A stretch of DNA of 64,000 nucleotides from Glossina fuscipes (Eukaryota > Arthropoda > Insecta > Diptera > Glossinidae): assembly GCF_014805625.2 (NCBI RefSeq), contig NW_023998414.1, positions 1,765,477-1,829,476 on the forward strand. The letters are read 5' to 3'. The notes beneath the pieces were generated by a model. It was not told the origin of the DNA, made no database searches, and saw nothing but the letters and a program-made list of their open reading frames with translations. Numbering within the stretch: the first letter of the stretch is position 1; each line of letters begins with the position of its first letter. Shown piece after piece: positions 13,061 to 25,735 of the stretch. The position numbers were made by a program, and so were the translations under genes.

Positions 13061-13803
13061 TATTTGGTATCCGATAAGCAAAGAGTGAAAGGAAGAAATC
13101 GGCGATTGCTAGATGATGCATTATGCACAATCTCTCCTCCCGTCATTTAATTCATTCATTCATTTGAACTTTAGTTAGTTAAAGTTTTTGAGCTTTAACT
13201 TGAGGTAATTTTTCGTTACATTGAAGAAGAAATCATAGTTTATACGTTATAGCGGAATAGCAGAGAAGTAAAACATTATTAAAATTGCTGCATATATAAT
13301 AAATAGATGATAAATGGGGTTAACTTATCAATATCGTTTTCGTTAGTCATGCTAATCTAGAATATATAATAGAAAAGTTTACGCAATCGCCTCCTCGAAC
13401 TGCGTAATAGTGATTGCAGGAAGTAATAAATGAATTCTGTCAACTGGCGCGTACATATTTTAACGATTATTGGATATGGACTTATTGATGGCGATAAGCA
13501 TTTGAATGTTTGAAATGCCAAACGCGGTCGATGACTATATATATTTGAGACGAGAAAAGATTGATGTAAAACGAAACTAAACGAAACGAAGCTAAATAAG
13601 AGACAAATTATGCGTAAACATAATTTGTTTTTTTGCATTAACTTTTTCTGAAAATTAATTTTAATGAAAAGCAATAAGGAAGCGAGAACGAGAAATGTAA
13701 GGTGCTACGTTTCAGATTACTATATGATTTAGTTACATGCATCGGGCGTTCAATATATGCTTTGCTTGAGTAGATGCAACTGAAATGATTACTTGGGTAC
13801 ATA

Positions 13804-13836
13804 TGCTTTGCTTTGCTTGGCTTTGCTTTGCTTTGG
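13804..13836 (+). repeat. (TTTGC)n pentanucleotide array
   Basis: Six TGCTT/TTTGC units with one G interruption (CTTGGC). Confidence 0.9.
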
Positions 13837-16596
13837 TCTCTTCGCTTCATGGCTATGAAAACAACAAATTCTATATATTTACAAAATCAACACCATGCCA
13901 CAAATCATATATTAAAGCTTATAAAAGGTCTGTTACCATCAATTACATCTACACACTCTGTATACGATACGTAGGTAATTACAAATACATGAAAAGCTAT
14001 AAATTTGAATGGTTATTATTTTTCTCCAAAAAAATAAAAAATAAATAAAAAATAAAAAAAATAAAAAAAACAAATAAATAAATTAAAAATAAAAGTTATG
14101 CGGCCTAGAAATTTTTATTAAATTAATTATTTAGAAATTTCGTTCACGTAATTGTGAAAACATAAAACTCAACAATTGAAACTATGCTCGCTTGCAAGCC
14201 ATACACCCGTACCGTACCGTACACTCTAATTTATGTTGATTAGGCTTTTGTTTGATTCTCGTTTCTTCTTTCACCTCTCGTTTTCCGCCCATCACATATA
14301 TGCACATATTTAAGGCATATTAACTTTGTTATGCACATTGTAATGCATAAAATTACATATCGTAAATATCGAGAATATATATATATGAGAACTGCACCTA
14401 TTTTTAAGAAGAGCAACACTACCAATGTCAATAGCTTCAGTCTCCTAAAATGAATGCACGATGCACTATTTAAAGTATGCGTATAGCAATAGCCTGAATC
14501 AAAAATTAATTACATTCCATTACAATTAATAATAAAAAAAAAAAAAAAAAAAAAAATCTGAAATTTATCATATAATGGTTTTGTTCATAATAAACTTTCT
14601 ATGTTACATATATATATATATTGCGCAAGCTTTTATCCCTATGCGAGTTGGTCTTAATTAGAGTTAAATAAGTTACAATCCCAGTATGATTTTTGATAAT
14701 TGAGTATTAATGAGGTAAGTTATGGACGCATTGTTCCTTGAATATGTTATGTCGCCGCAAACGGATTACATTTGCAGATAGTTTCTGAATCAACAATGTT
14801 TGCTTACGCTTATTAGAAAATAATGCTTACGCTTATCTACCATGTTATGATTATCTTGTTCTTATATATTGTTTTTAATCAAAAAAATTAACCAAAATAA
14901 AAAAAAAAAAAATACAGTCAATGATAGATAGCAAAAGATTCGATTTAATCCGAACATCATTTTTCTCTTTCCCTTTGTTTTTTTTTTTTTTTTTTTTTTT
15001 TTTTTGTATTAATTTAATGTTTTTTGTTAGCAGCAACTGCAGCAAAACTTTGCCCAACACTATCCATGAATCTGTTGAACACTTTACGAAATAATTGCTA
15101 AGTATTTGAAGCAAGTAAGTATCAAGTGAATCGTGGCCCGGTCGGCCCTTAAGTTGTAGAGCAAGGTAATAGCTTCTTTTCAAGAGTTTAATACAATTGC
15201 TTAACATTCAAGAGTTTGGTTAAGTTTTTCATTTTGTTTTTTTCGTTTTTTTCGTTTTTTTCGTTTTTTTTTTTTTTTTGCGTAAACTTTTAATACACAT
15301 TGAAATTCTTATGGAAAATTTTAATTCCAATTTAATTTCGAATCATGTCAAATCCATTAAAATGCCTACATGTTAACATACATACGTATTAGGTGGAAAC
15401 GTGTTTTTATTTTCTGCGTTTCTTTACCAGCAGGTTATTGTTCACCTGACCAAATTAAAATTCAATAGCAAAATTAATATATATATATATATATATATAT
15501 GTGCGTGTGTGTAATCGGGCGTTGCGTTATTTCCTCTGAATTAATTAGAAAATTTAAACTCTGCTGATTAACTATCGTTAACTATAGGATAAGAATAAAA
15601 AGATATTTTTTTCGGGGAAAAATTCAAATGAGAAACCAATGTGTTGCACTTAAATATCATTAAGTTGCACGCTTGCTTAATATAATGACAAACTATGTTG
15701 TAATAGTTTCATCGATTTTTACATAAATAAAGAGTAAAGATAATAAATTAATTGACCGACCGAGGTGATGGAAAAAATCGTATTTGTTGTAAGTAGTAAG
15801 CTAAGTAAACGCGTTACCTCATCAATAAACCTGATCTTCTATCGTTTTTATGCGTTTTATTTAAGAATGATATGCGATATAATTTTTTTAATTAATTCGA
15901 ACGAAATAAACGATCGACCAATGGACACAATATTTAATATCAATCAAAATTGTGTATTTTGCATTTTTCGAAGTTTCGATCGCTTATTTGTCGATGTAAC
16001 TAACCAGTTCAGCGATAATAAATAATTAAAATTCACTTTAACTAACTCGTTATAAAAAGTAAAGAAGAAGAGGAAAGAAGAAGAAGAATAAGAAAATTAT
16101 TCAAAATGATTCAAAATCGTTTATCGTTACACTTTGCTTAAAAGATTGTCAGCGATTAGAAACAATGATAATATGATTATGAATTTCAATGAAATATTCC
16201 ATTGGATATCTAAGAGACCGGCATTGAATAAAATATGAATAAATTATGCAAGAGAGAGAATAAATAATTATCATGTTATCAAGTTTTAAACTCAGTGGAA
16301 CAAAATATCCCATAATATCCAATAATTCAGTTGGTATAGGCAGGCGATCGTTGCATAAAAGATTTTCACTTATTTAAACAATAGTAGCTGACGAAGTTCT
16401 TATGTGTTCGGCTAAAAACTTTTCATTATAGTAATAATTTATGTTTTGTCGGTGTCGAAATCCTAAGACTGAAAGATGAAACTTTCTATCGTTTCTTAAC
16501 ATATTTGCAACAGTCAATGAAATCAAGACGAACGAAATGATCAGATAACTAAATATATATAAATCATTGTATTATTTCGCATTAACCAACAATATA

Positions 16597-16627
<31 letters not shown>

Positions 16628-18168
16628 CTATATAGATTTCCTTGATCTTACAAACGATCCAGCAAAATTGATGTCTTGTCTGTTCTTCGTACTATGGATC
16701 GATTATCCCATAAAAATATCAAAACTCATCTGAAAGTGAGTGCACTTATTACCTATTAAATATGTGCGGATTTATGCAACAACTACAAAAAATTTAAGAC
16801 AATTTCATGTGTTATTGCGACCCTGTGTCTAAGTCATTTCAACGACATCTGTCTTTCCAACCGTCTCATGGCAGTCTACAGGTTTTTGGTATATTTCTCA
16901 ACAACGCTCAGTAAACGACATTAAATAAATTTAGATGTTATAGAATTGCTTTTTGGCATTAACGCCCTCCCCCATCCTCCTTTTTAATATTTCCATAAAA
17001 AATAAGCAACAATTATTAATATTTTATGATCAAAATTTTGTTCAAAGTAATTCATTCATGTTACTAAGTTTAGATTACAAGGGAAAAATCTTTCGAAGTC
17101 CTTTTGAAGCCTTTATGTGACGACAAAAAATAAATTATGATATTCTATAAAGATAGAGAGAGATATTTAATATATTTAGCATTGGCAAAAGCTTAATTTT
17201 TTTATTTTTTTTTATATAAGATTATGTAACATCGTAACGAAAATCGTGACACATATTTTATTGTCCGATCTTCAGAAGCGAATCGTAAAGGTTTAGTTGA
17301 TGAATTATTTACATTATTTGATGTTTTCTTTACAACTTACGACATACATGACTTGACATTTGACCTAGAAACAAATTGAAAATTTTCAAAATGTTCTTAT
17401 AATATATTTTTATCGTCTGCGGTACGTTATCGTAACACACAAAAACTTGTGGAAATTTTTCCAAATTTCCAGCAATACAAAGCCTAGAGCTTAGAAACGA
17501 TCTTAGTTTAGTTAAGAATATATATTAGATATGATCTTAGTTTAGTTAAGAATATTCCTTTGTAACTTATGTTTTTCGGCTAATAGGATGCCAATGAAAG
17601 TATTTAGCGTATATTCCGTCCCTCGGCAGTAATCATGAAAAGTACAAGAATGTCGCGTTTAATGCATTCAAAATATGCAAAATTGAGCGAAATCTTTGCA
17701 AGGACTTTTAAGCATCACTTTTTCAGTTTATAAGGCTGATATCTGAAGGATCTTATTTAAACCAGCATAACTTGAGTTATGTTGTTTCCATTATGCCTTT
17801 TATACTCAATTCTAAGACTAACTCTTCAATCCCTTTCCGTCGAAGAACTGATAAACGAAATGAACGTTTCTACTTCAGTATACGAAATAGTTGACTCTCT
17901 GACTGCTTGCCATGAAAAGAGACATATTGCAAAGGAAAATGAAGCTTAATAAGCTATTAAGAAAAATGCAAGCGACATTTGGATCTCAAATACATGCATA
18001 ATTAATAAGTATTTAAAATATAATATGACTATGTGCATGTGTAAGCTTTGCATTACCATGGAGGTGTCTATACCTGTCTTGTGCAGTCAAGGTGTTAATT
18101 CAATGCCTAATGGCATAAATATTTAAAACTCTTTCTACTAGAAAAACTTTTTCTAAACATAAATGAAA

Positions 18169-18212
18169 GCACACACACACATACACACACACACACACAC
18201 ACACAGACAGAC
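18169..18212 (+). repeat. (CA)n microsatellite with CAGA end
   Basis: CA repeats with one AT interruption near 18181, ending in GACAGACAG. Confidence 0.95.
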
Positions 18213-19785
18213 AGGCGCTCGCCCTTATACAAATTCCGATACAAATTAACATGTTTAGATACTTTCCCTTTGTCATGCATTCGATATACAAATTTCCCTG
18301 ATCGTTTCTTAAATGTATTTATTCATGATAGGCCGGCCGCCCGAAAGTTGTTATAAAAATAAAACGAAACATTTGCGTTTGTTTTAAATTCGAAAAGAAA
18401 AACAAACAAACAAACAAACAAACAAATAAATAAAATAAATAAAGAAATTCTTGCATAATTTTTTTTTTATTATCGTCATTGCGTAATTTCCACTGAATAA
18501 TTTTCCTGGCTTTATGATCCAGGCATGACGTATATTTAGTTAGTGTGTCTTACCATGAACGCGTCTATATTGCTGTTGTTGTTGCGTTTTTCTTTCTTTT
18601 TTTTTTTTTGTGAGATAAACAAAAAAAAAGTAGATAGACAGTCTTCAAATGCTTTTACACACCCTAGTAACATACAAACGAAAAAGAAAGAAAAAAAGAA
18701 AACAATAAGTGAATCTTGGGCACCTTAAGGTATCAAATGTCTGTACGTTAACTGTACTACGTCTGAAATAATTCGTAAACTGTAAATAACTGTATGAAGA
18801 CTATTTAAGAAATAGACAAACGATATATCAACTAATTACAATGATTTCTAGATTCAAGTGAGGAGCTTAACGTATTGATTACTTAAGCTCTCAATCAAGT
18901 CAGTTATGTGAAATGTAAATTTCTTCGGCTTATCTGAAAGTAGGAAATAAAGGAAAGTACGAATTACTTAGACGAACTTTGTCATATCACTTGAGAGAAG
19001 ACACGAGGATTAGATATATTAAACCTGAATTGCTTTCGGTCTAAAAAAGGGGCAGAATTTCTTATATCTTTTACAAATACAACAATAAGAAAATGCTAAA
19101 ACACTTGCTAGATCGATATCACATGACTGTAATTGCTCTCAGGCTCGACATGGGAGAATCTATTTCTTACGGTCTCCCTATAGGCGAAATTTCTTTATAT
19201 AAGGCATGCATGTAACATGACGCCAAATATCGATAATTAACAATAGTAGCCTATCGAAGACCTATTTCCTATTTAGAGGCTTAGATGAAGCTTATCCTTA
19301 ATGAATGATATCAACTGATACCAATTAATTGCGTATTGCATTACAGTGGCTGTGCTGATTAATTGCATGATGGATATCATTATGATTTTGACTAAAAGCA
19401 TTTGGATTCCTAGACTAAGCTCAAATATATTATTTGTAAAACTTTAACATACTTTTAAAGGAAATCGTGAAAAAAAAAAAAAAATTTATATATTCAAAGT
19501 TTTATCATATGCTATCATAGCACTGGTTTTTTTCATTCTTTTGGCCGCATCCGAATGAAAAGTTTAGAGGCGTCTAGTAGAATTAACGATATTTTGGAGA
19601 ATCTTCGATGCGTATTACAAGCGAAATGAAAAGCTTAATATAACTTCGGTCGCCTTTTGATGAGAAATACAACAATGTTTCTATTTATTACTTGTGGCCC
19701 TAATACGTGGAGATATTTTTTAAATCACACTCGTTCAGCTACATACATGCATGTAAATTTAATTGATAAATTATGTATAGGTGTA

Positions 19786-19824
19786 TACATACATACATAC
19801 ATACATGCATGCATGCATGCATGC
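19786..19824 (+). repeat. (CATA)n(CATG)n compound tetranucleotide array
   Basis: CATA units pass into CATG units: a two-phase array like the one at 44761, where a single-base variant has amplified. Confidence 0.9.
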
Positions 19825-21884
19825 CATGCATACATGTATACAATCCTAGGCATATGAATAGCACAAATTGAAATCAAAACTTTTATAGGAAACCTTTCAA
19901 AATTCTCTATGTGATAAAAAAACATCAAGAACTTTAGGGAAATGTTGAGGAAGTCCACGATTCTATAGCGAATAACGAGAAACATGAAAAGTTTGTCTTT
20001 TTAAGCATGCAAATCGTAAATGCCAAGCATGAAATAAATAATTCGGAATACAGTTTACGAAATATTGAATGGGAATGAAAAAGAAAAATACAAATTTTTT
20101 TTAATTAATTTTTTTCTTTATTTATTTATTGTTTCTTTTTCATTTTTTTTAATAATAATTAATTTTGTTCAAAGTTTTTTTTGCGTCAATTATTCAAACA
20201 TCATTATAATTTTGAAGTAGATTTGAAAAGACAAATGGATTTCCATTGCTTCGATAGATCATTTAAAAAGGGCGTTATATTTATATGGCCGTGGCTGTAT
20301 CGTCCACGCAGCGACCAAGTGGGAAAATAATAGTGTTTTAAAGTTAGGCAGCATAGGATTTGTAAATAAACAATTTTCAGTTTCACTTCTGCTAATTAAT
20401 TTTTAATATTCAACTTAATGGAAAAATAAACTTTATTTAGGTGAAATTCGGATTCGTCCAATATTAGTATAATTATGAAAGGCAATATGTTACATTCACA
20501 TTATATCTATTATCTATCTCACTATATGATAACAGTAATTATGCGCTGCGATATACTGTATTGTCGTCAACAGGCTTACATTAATTATTGCTATAAATAA
20601 AAGGATGTGTGTAGAAACATCAGCTTTAAGATGAAAATTTATATTCAAATCGAACATTTTCTCTTATGTTATTAGCTATCAGTCACTAAAGCAAAAAACA
20701 AAAACAAAATGCATTATAGTCGAATACTAGGTTAACATTAAATAATAAATTTATTGAGGAAATTTGATGCAATATATAAGTTAATCAGAATGACGATAAA
20801 GTGTCGAAAGAACGATATTGGTTTGGCACGGATGCAATTATTGATCAAATTTCGCACTTTCTGTCCTGCATTTCGAAGTCACAATTGATTGATTGGTTGA
20901 TGGACTTTGGCAGCACTTTTCTTCAAATCAAACAACAAAACTAATGAATATCGAAAATTCAATTTTTACCTTTCCATGATAAGCGCCCGCATACACTAAT
21001 ACACCATTAAGTGGAGAGAAAGGTGAAAATCTCGAATCGAATTTAATCGTTGTGCACATAGATAGTTCGCGTTACTTTAGCGCATTTTCGGCAATAGGTG
21101 TCGATGATCAAAATATATGCAAGCTTACTTGCACTTGTTGCTTATCTTTTCGGCAATCGTCAGCTACAAGCGGCTGCTATACTTCAAGACAGATAGCAGA
21201 TGAGAAGCATCATCGATTTATTTGTATCTGCTTTTAACATTTTAAGATTTGTATTTGTTAGAAAATCGAGTAGCATGCTTGTCTTATCAAATGCATGATT
21301 GTCGTGACATTGTTATTTTACAATTAACTCTTTCTCGTTACAAACTATTAGAAATTACGCGTTTTTGCCTTATTAAGGGTTTACCTTCAGTGGAAACTTT
21401 TATTTGATATGCGGCGATAGATCTAAATTCGATACAATTATTATTTATATTAAATTTTTATTATATGGCATTAAAAATTCGCATTTTTTTATCATACAAT
21501 GACTTACCTTTGGCCGAAGCATGCATGTGATTTCATTTATTTGCTTTCAATGCAATTCAACTAAAATTTTTCTGCTTCAGTTAAATTGGGCATATAACAA
21601 TAGTAAGAGATTTATTTGTGTTACATTAAGCTTTTTAAGCTTCCGCATGTAGAAAGCTATGAAGGCGTCCAACTCCGTCACTTAATTGTGACAAGCGTCT
21701 CGGGGCACAAATAAACAGTAATGGGACGGAAACTAGAAACAGTCTGGTAATCCTTCAACCAATACCGTATTAGTTAAGTTCGATGCGTGCCTTTTTAATA
21801 TTTCTGCCTCGGCAGTGCTCCAATAGTATAGAGTTATTTTTTTTTTTTTTTTTTTTTTTTTTGGCTTGTATTCAGTCCGATCTG

Positions 21885-22770
21885 GAGATAAGATTACAAA
21901 CGTCGGTGAAATTTTTGAATACAACCCTAAATGGATTAAGCAAATCACAGTTCGATCTACTCAGATTTGGTTTTTTTCAGCGAAAATCTCCTAAATGCAA
22001 ATGGATGGGAATACTAAAACTAATTTCATTTAAGAAGCTTGATGAATCTATAAAACTATTTACCAGTTGTATAAGAAAATAAACCACCTAAACGAACTTG
22101 AGAGTCTCACGGCAAATTTCTTAATACAAAATGTAAGAATTGCTTTTAAAATGATTGAAAAGCGTTTCCGTGACAACGACAGATCGAAGACGGTACGACG
22201 GACTTGCATGCAAGCATAGATCTAATTAAGGGCATTTATATATGGATTTTGAAGGTTTTTCGATCAGCGTTTTGAATGAAGTGATAAAGCGATTTAAATT
22301 AACTAATACAGAGTTCAATGCCTTAATTAATTTAAAGCTTGTCATCAAATAGTATACGAAGAACGAGCAACTTGTCCACAGAATTCTACACATAATAGCA
22401 CTTGAAGAAATATTCCATAGCGAATAAGCTCCCCCCGAAGGATGATAACTTTTTGGCATTTATTTAAAATTAATGTTAAGAAAATTGATCGAGGACTGTG
22501 CAATCATGTTATCTGGTTGAAATTAATAGAATTTTACATCATTTGTATACATCAAGATATGGGCCGAATGAATAAAAAACAAATATGACTAGACTTAAAT
22601 GGCTGTCTTGAGGTACACAGGGAATATTACTGGAATCCCAATGGACTGAAAAGAGTTATTGCAGCACTTTACCAAATCAGATCCATTAAGCGACATAGAC
22701 GACGTAAAGCTAAAATACTTACCTCTGGAGTTTATAGATTTGTAAAAACATCCAGGATTCGTTAAGAGCG
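21885..22770 (+). pseudogene. Speculative nuclear-receptor ligand-binding-domain relic
   Basis: Three separate open stretches lie in the order of LBD helices. At 21907-21975, VKFLNTTLNGLSKSQFDLL resembles the helix 3-5 signature (VEFAKxxPGFxxLSxxDQxxLL). At 22262-22350, LNEVIKRFKLTNTEF then NALINLKLVI resembles helices 7-8 (LxLTxTEFALLxAIVL), followed by LVHRILHIIALEEI, like helix 9. At 22640-22730, GLKRVIAALYQIRSI resembles the helix 10 RFAKLLxxLPxLRSI pattern. Stops and frame changes separate them. This is pattern matching on weak similarity and could be coincidence. Confidence 0.22.
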
Positions 22771-24584
22771 AAAACATATGTTTAGAGTAAGACATATAGT
22801 TAATGTGATTGAATCTACGTCTTGCTATAGCATAGTTAAAATAATCTTGCATTGACTCTCTTTGTGGGAATTTCTTCTTATCGAGCTGATATGGAAGGGA
22901 GCTGACAAAGTTTGTCCATCAGCTAGTATGCCAGAATATCATTACTCAGATAACAACTATATGAAATCAATGCATTATATACGTAATCGTCGTTCGTTCT
23001 TGGGTAAAAAACGTCATTGCATTAGAATATTTTGACAACGGCAACCTTCAGATTGAACATAAAAATACAGAAAGATGTTAATCGATTTAGAAAGTATTTC
23101 TGAAACGATCGGTATAATAAATTGTTAGATGTTACATACATTCACATCAATTTAGTATGCATTGTACTGTAGGAGGTGTTGGGTATAAAAATTTAAGACC
23201 AATTTTTAGTTTAGAAGATAAAGTTTTGAAATCGTAAATGCAATTTCAAAAGCCACAACATACCATCAAATATTGCTATAAATATCTAAATTTTGTTATA
23301 ATCCTTAATTTTTCCGCAAATTACTTTTTAATATAATAGTTTGTGAGTGAGAATGCAAAACTTTCACAATTACATGCATACAATGTTACGGTTTTGCCAA
23401 GGGACACCCGGTCATAGTTTACATTCCATGCAATTACTGGTAATAAAAATTTGTAAAAACTTTTCTCCTTTTTTTTTCTTGTTTTTTTTTTTCTGTTTTT
23501 TTGGCTTGATAATGCAAGAGAAACGTTTCGAGTGTATGTAAACCATCGAAAGGTTAAATAAATGTATATGCGGCCAAGCTATATGAAGTAGAACTTTCCA
23601 AACTCCATATAAAAATTTTCAGTCATAATTTACTTTTTAAGAATAATTTACTTGAGTTTCATGTTTAGTAAACATTTCCAAAAAAAAAAAAAAAAAAAAA
23701 AAAATTATCAAAAAGAAATAAAAAGTACATATTCAGCTTACACTAACTAAAACACACAAATATACGCCGCCTAAGTGAAATGAGGCTTCAAACAGGCCCT
23801 TTGCGTATACAGGAAAGTCCTTAAAAAATTAGCAAAATTATTTCGTTGCTAACATTCGTCACAAATGGTGTATTAAATTAGTCAAGTGAGACGCATTTGT
23901 GTACCCCAACCAGCTTATGCAGCATGAATTTCTGGGATCAATTTAGTCAGTTCAAACTTAAAGGAAGTAATTATGAAAGGATAGACTTGGTTTCAAAATT
24001 TCTCCCTTTTCATTAACGTCCGTTCAAGTTCACAATCGCATATTTTCCGATCCTATAGCTTCGCCAGTACGAAGCTACTATTACTAATCAATTTTCCATC
24101 TTCGTGGTTATTCAAAGCTCGTTTGTCAGTCCGAGCAGTTACGAGCAGTGCATGATGACATGCATTTCGTAAAAAATCTTAGAGATGTTGAAGCATTTTA
24201 ATGCAAGTTATATGTCATATGGCACAATAATGAATATCGTCGGCCCCGTAGCATTTAATCAATTATCGTATATTAAAGCAATTAAGCAATATATCCTCCA
24301 TCTTAATATTATATACTTATATAAGTGTTGTTAACTATGATGATGCATTCATTGTAGACAATAGTTTATGATGCAATGATCACAATTTAGCTCCAGCTTA
24401 GTTAGCGATGGGTATTGAAAAATTCGGTCTAAGCTTTATGTAATTTGCGCTTTTCGTAACTAATTTCGAGGCATTATGCTATAAAAAGAAAAACCCACAA
24501 ACAATTATGTAAATTTCATTTATGGTAAACTAACAACCACTTGTTTTCACGTGGATAATAATAACAATACCAACAATGATATTA

Positions 24585-24622
<38 letters not shown>

Positions 24623-25017
24623 TTAAAAAGGCACAGGAGCAATATGTAAGTGTGTAGATATATGTATACAAAAAAAAAAAAAAAAAAATAGGGTGTAAAT
24701 ATGATAAAATAAAGCCCAGGCGGCTTCTTTTATATAAAAAATTAAAAGAAGTGAATGACATAAGTAAGGGTGTGGTGTGTAGAGAAGTAAGCAAGCTCAG
24801 CCAGTTCACGCGCGCATGCAACAATGTTGCAGAAAAGAAAAACTTGTTTATGCATAAGTTAGTTATAAGAAAATCTTAACCGGGGAGCAGTTATCACACA
24901 TCGTGACTTTGTGGCCAAAGTTTGATGGCTTTTTTTCATTTTTTTTTTTTTTTTTGGCTTTCTTTATTTAAATCATTTTTTAATTATAAGGCGTTCGCAT
25001 AACACAGAAAGCAGAAG

Positions 25018-25048
<31 letters not shown>

Positions 25049-25529
25049 CATGAAGATGAAGAAAATGAACAGACACATTTATCCTCTACCTTTGCCTAAA
25101 ATTATCAAAATTATTATTTATTATGAAATTTATTTTTTAACGATAAGCTCAAGAAAAATGGATATATTGGGTTTAAAAGGACAGTGAAGAGAACACTAAT
25201 GACTCTCACAGTCATAGTCATAAGTTGCACAATTTACGCGTTAGAATGACTTCGACAATTATTGAACAACAGATCTATAATGTTTCAATAATATATCGAA
25301 TTAATTACATCCATGCATTTATTTGAGTGAAATTTCATTATTGTTTAACACCTGTCATTATGTTTTCTCATTTCTTTTTTACAGCATATGAATTGCTCAC
25401 CAAAAATATCAATTTTTCGTTGCCATTGTACGGATTTTAAGGGTGGAAATGCTACTTAGGCGGGCTGCCGGTATCATCGATTGAAACAAATAATAATCAG
25501 ATGAAGCAAACCGTTGTTGAGACAGCCCG
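22771..25529. other. Gene-free stretch
   Basis: A-runs at 23681 and 25020, an AT array at 24597-24617, and a short TGTTGGGTATAAAAATT piece at 23178 that may be an INE-1-like end. No gene is seen. Confidence 0.5.
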
Positions 25530-25735
25530 TCTTAGTTTAATGTTTTATGAATATTTTCCTTCGACGACTTTTCCAATATGTGGCCGAGCATTGTCATCGT
25601 GAAACAAACTTTTACATGTCCAAACAATGCATTAGTTGTGATGGTCTGACTAAACTAATGTTTGATACTCGATATTTAGGTTCCGTTGTAAACAAGCGGC
25701 GCATCATTCGTTTCTATACATTTTAGATTTTCTAT
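25530..25735 (-). pseudogene. mariner/Tc1-superfamily transposase relic (HDxNARPH block)
   Basis: On the minus strand, 25620-25570 reads FHDDNARPHIGKVVEG. This is the mariner second-aspartate block (LLHDNARPHTA), with an Asp duplicated. Upstream, frame-shifted sequence at 25730-25640 (QLMHCLDM) fits the region before that block. A degraded piece toward 25480 may be the remnant of the proline-rich PPYSPDL segment. No intact frame survives. Confidence 0.55.

Larger units (their letters stand above)
13061..21884. other. Gene-free AT-rich stretch
   Basis: Microsatellites at 13804, 15479, 16591, 18169, 18400 ((CAAA)n) and 19786, T-runs, and an open frame at 15765-16025 with no recognised motif. 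No gene call is supported. Confidence 0.5.
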
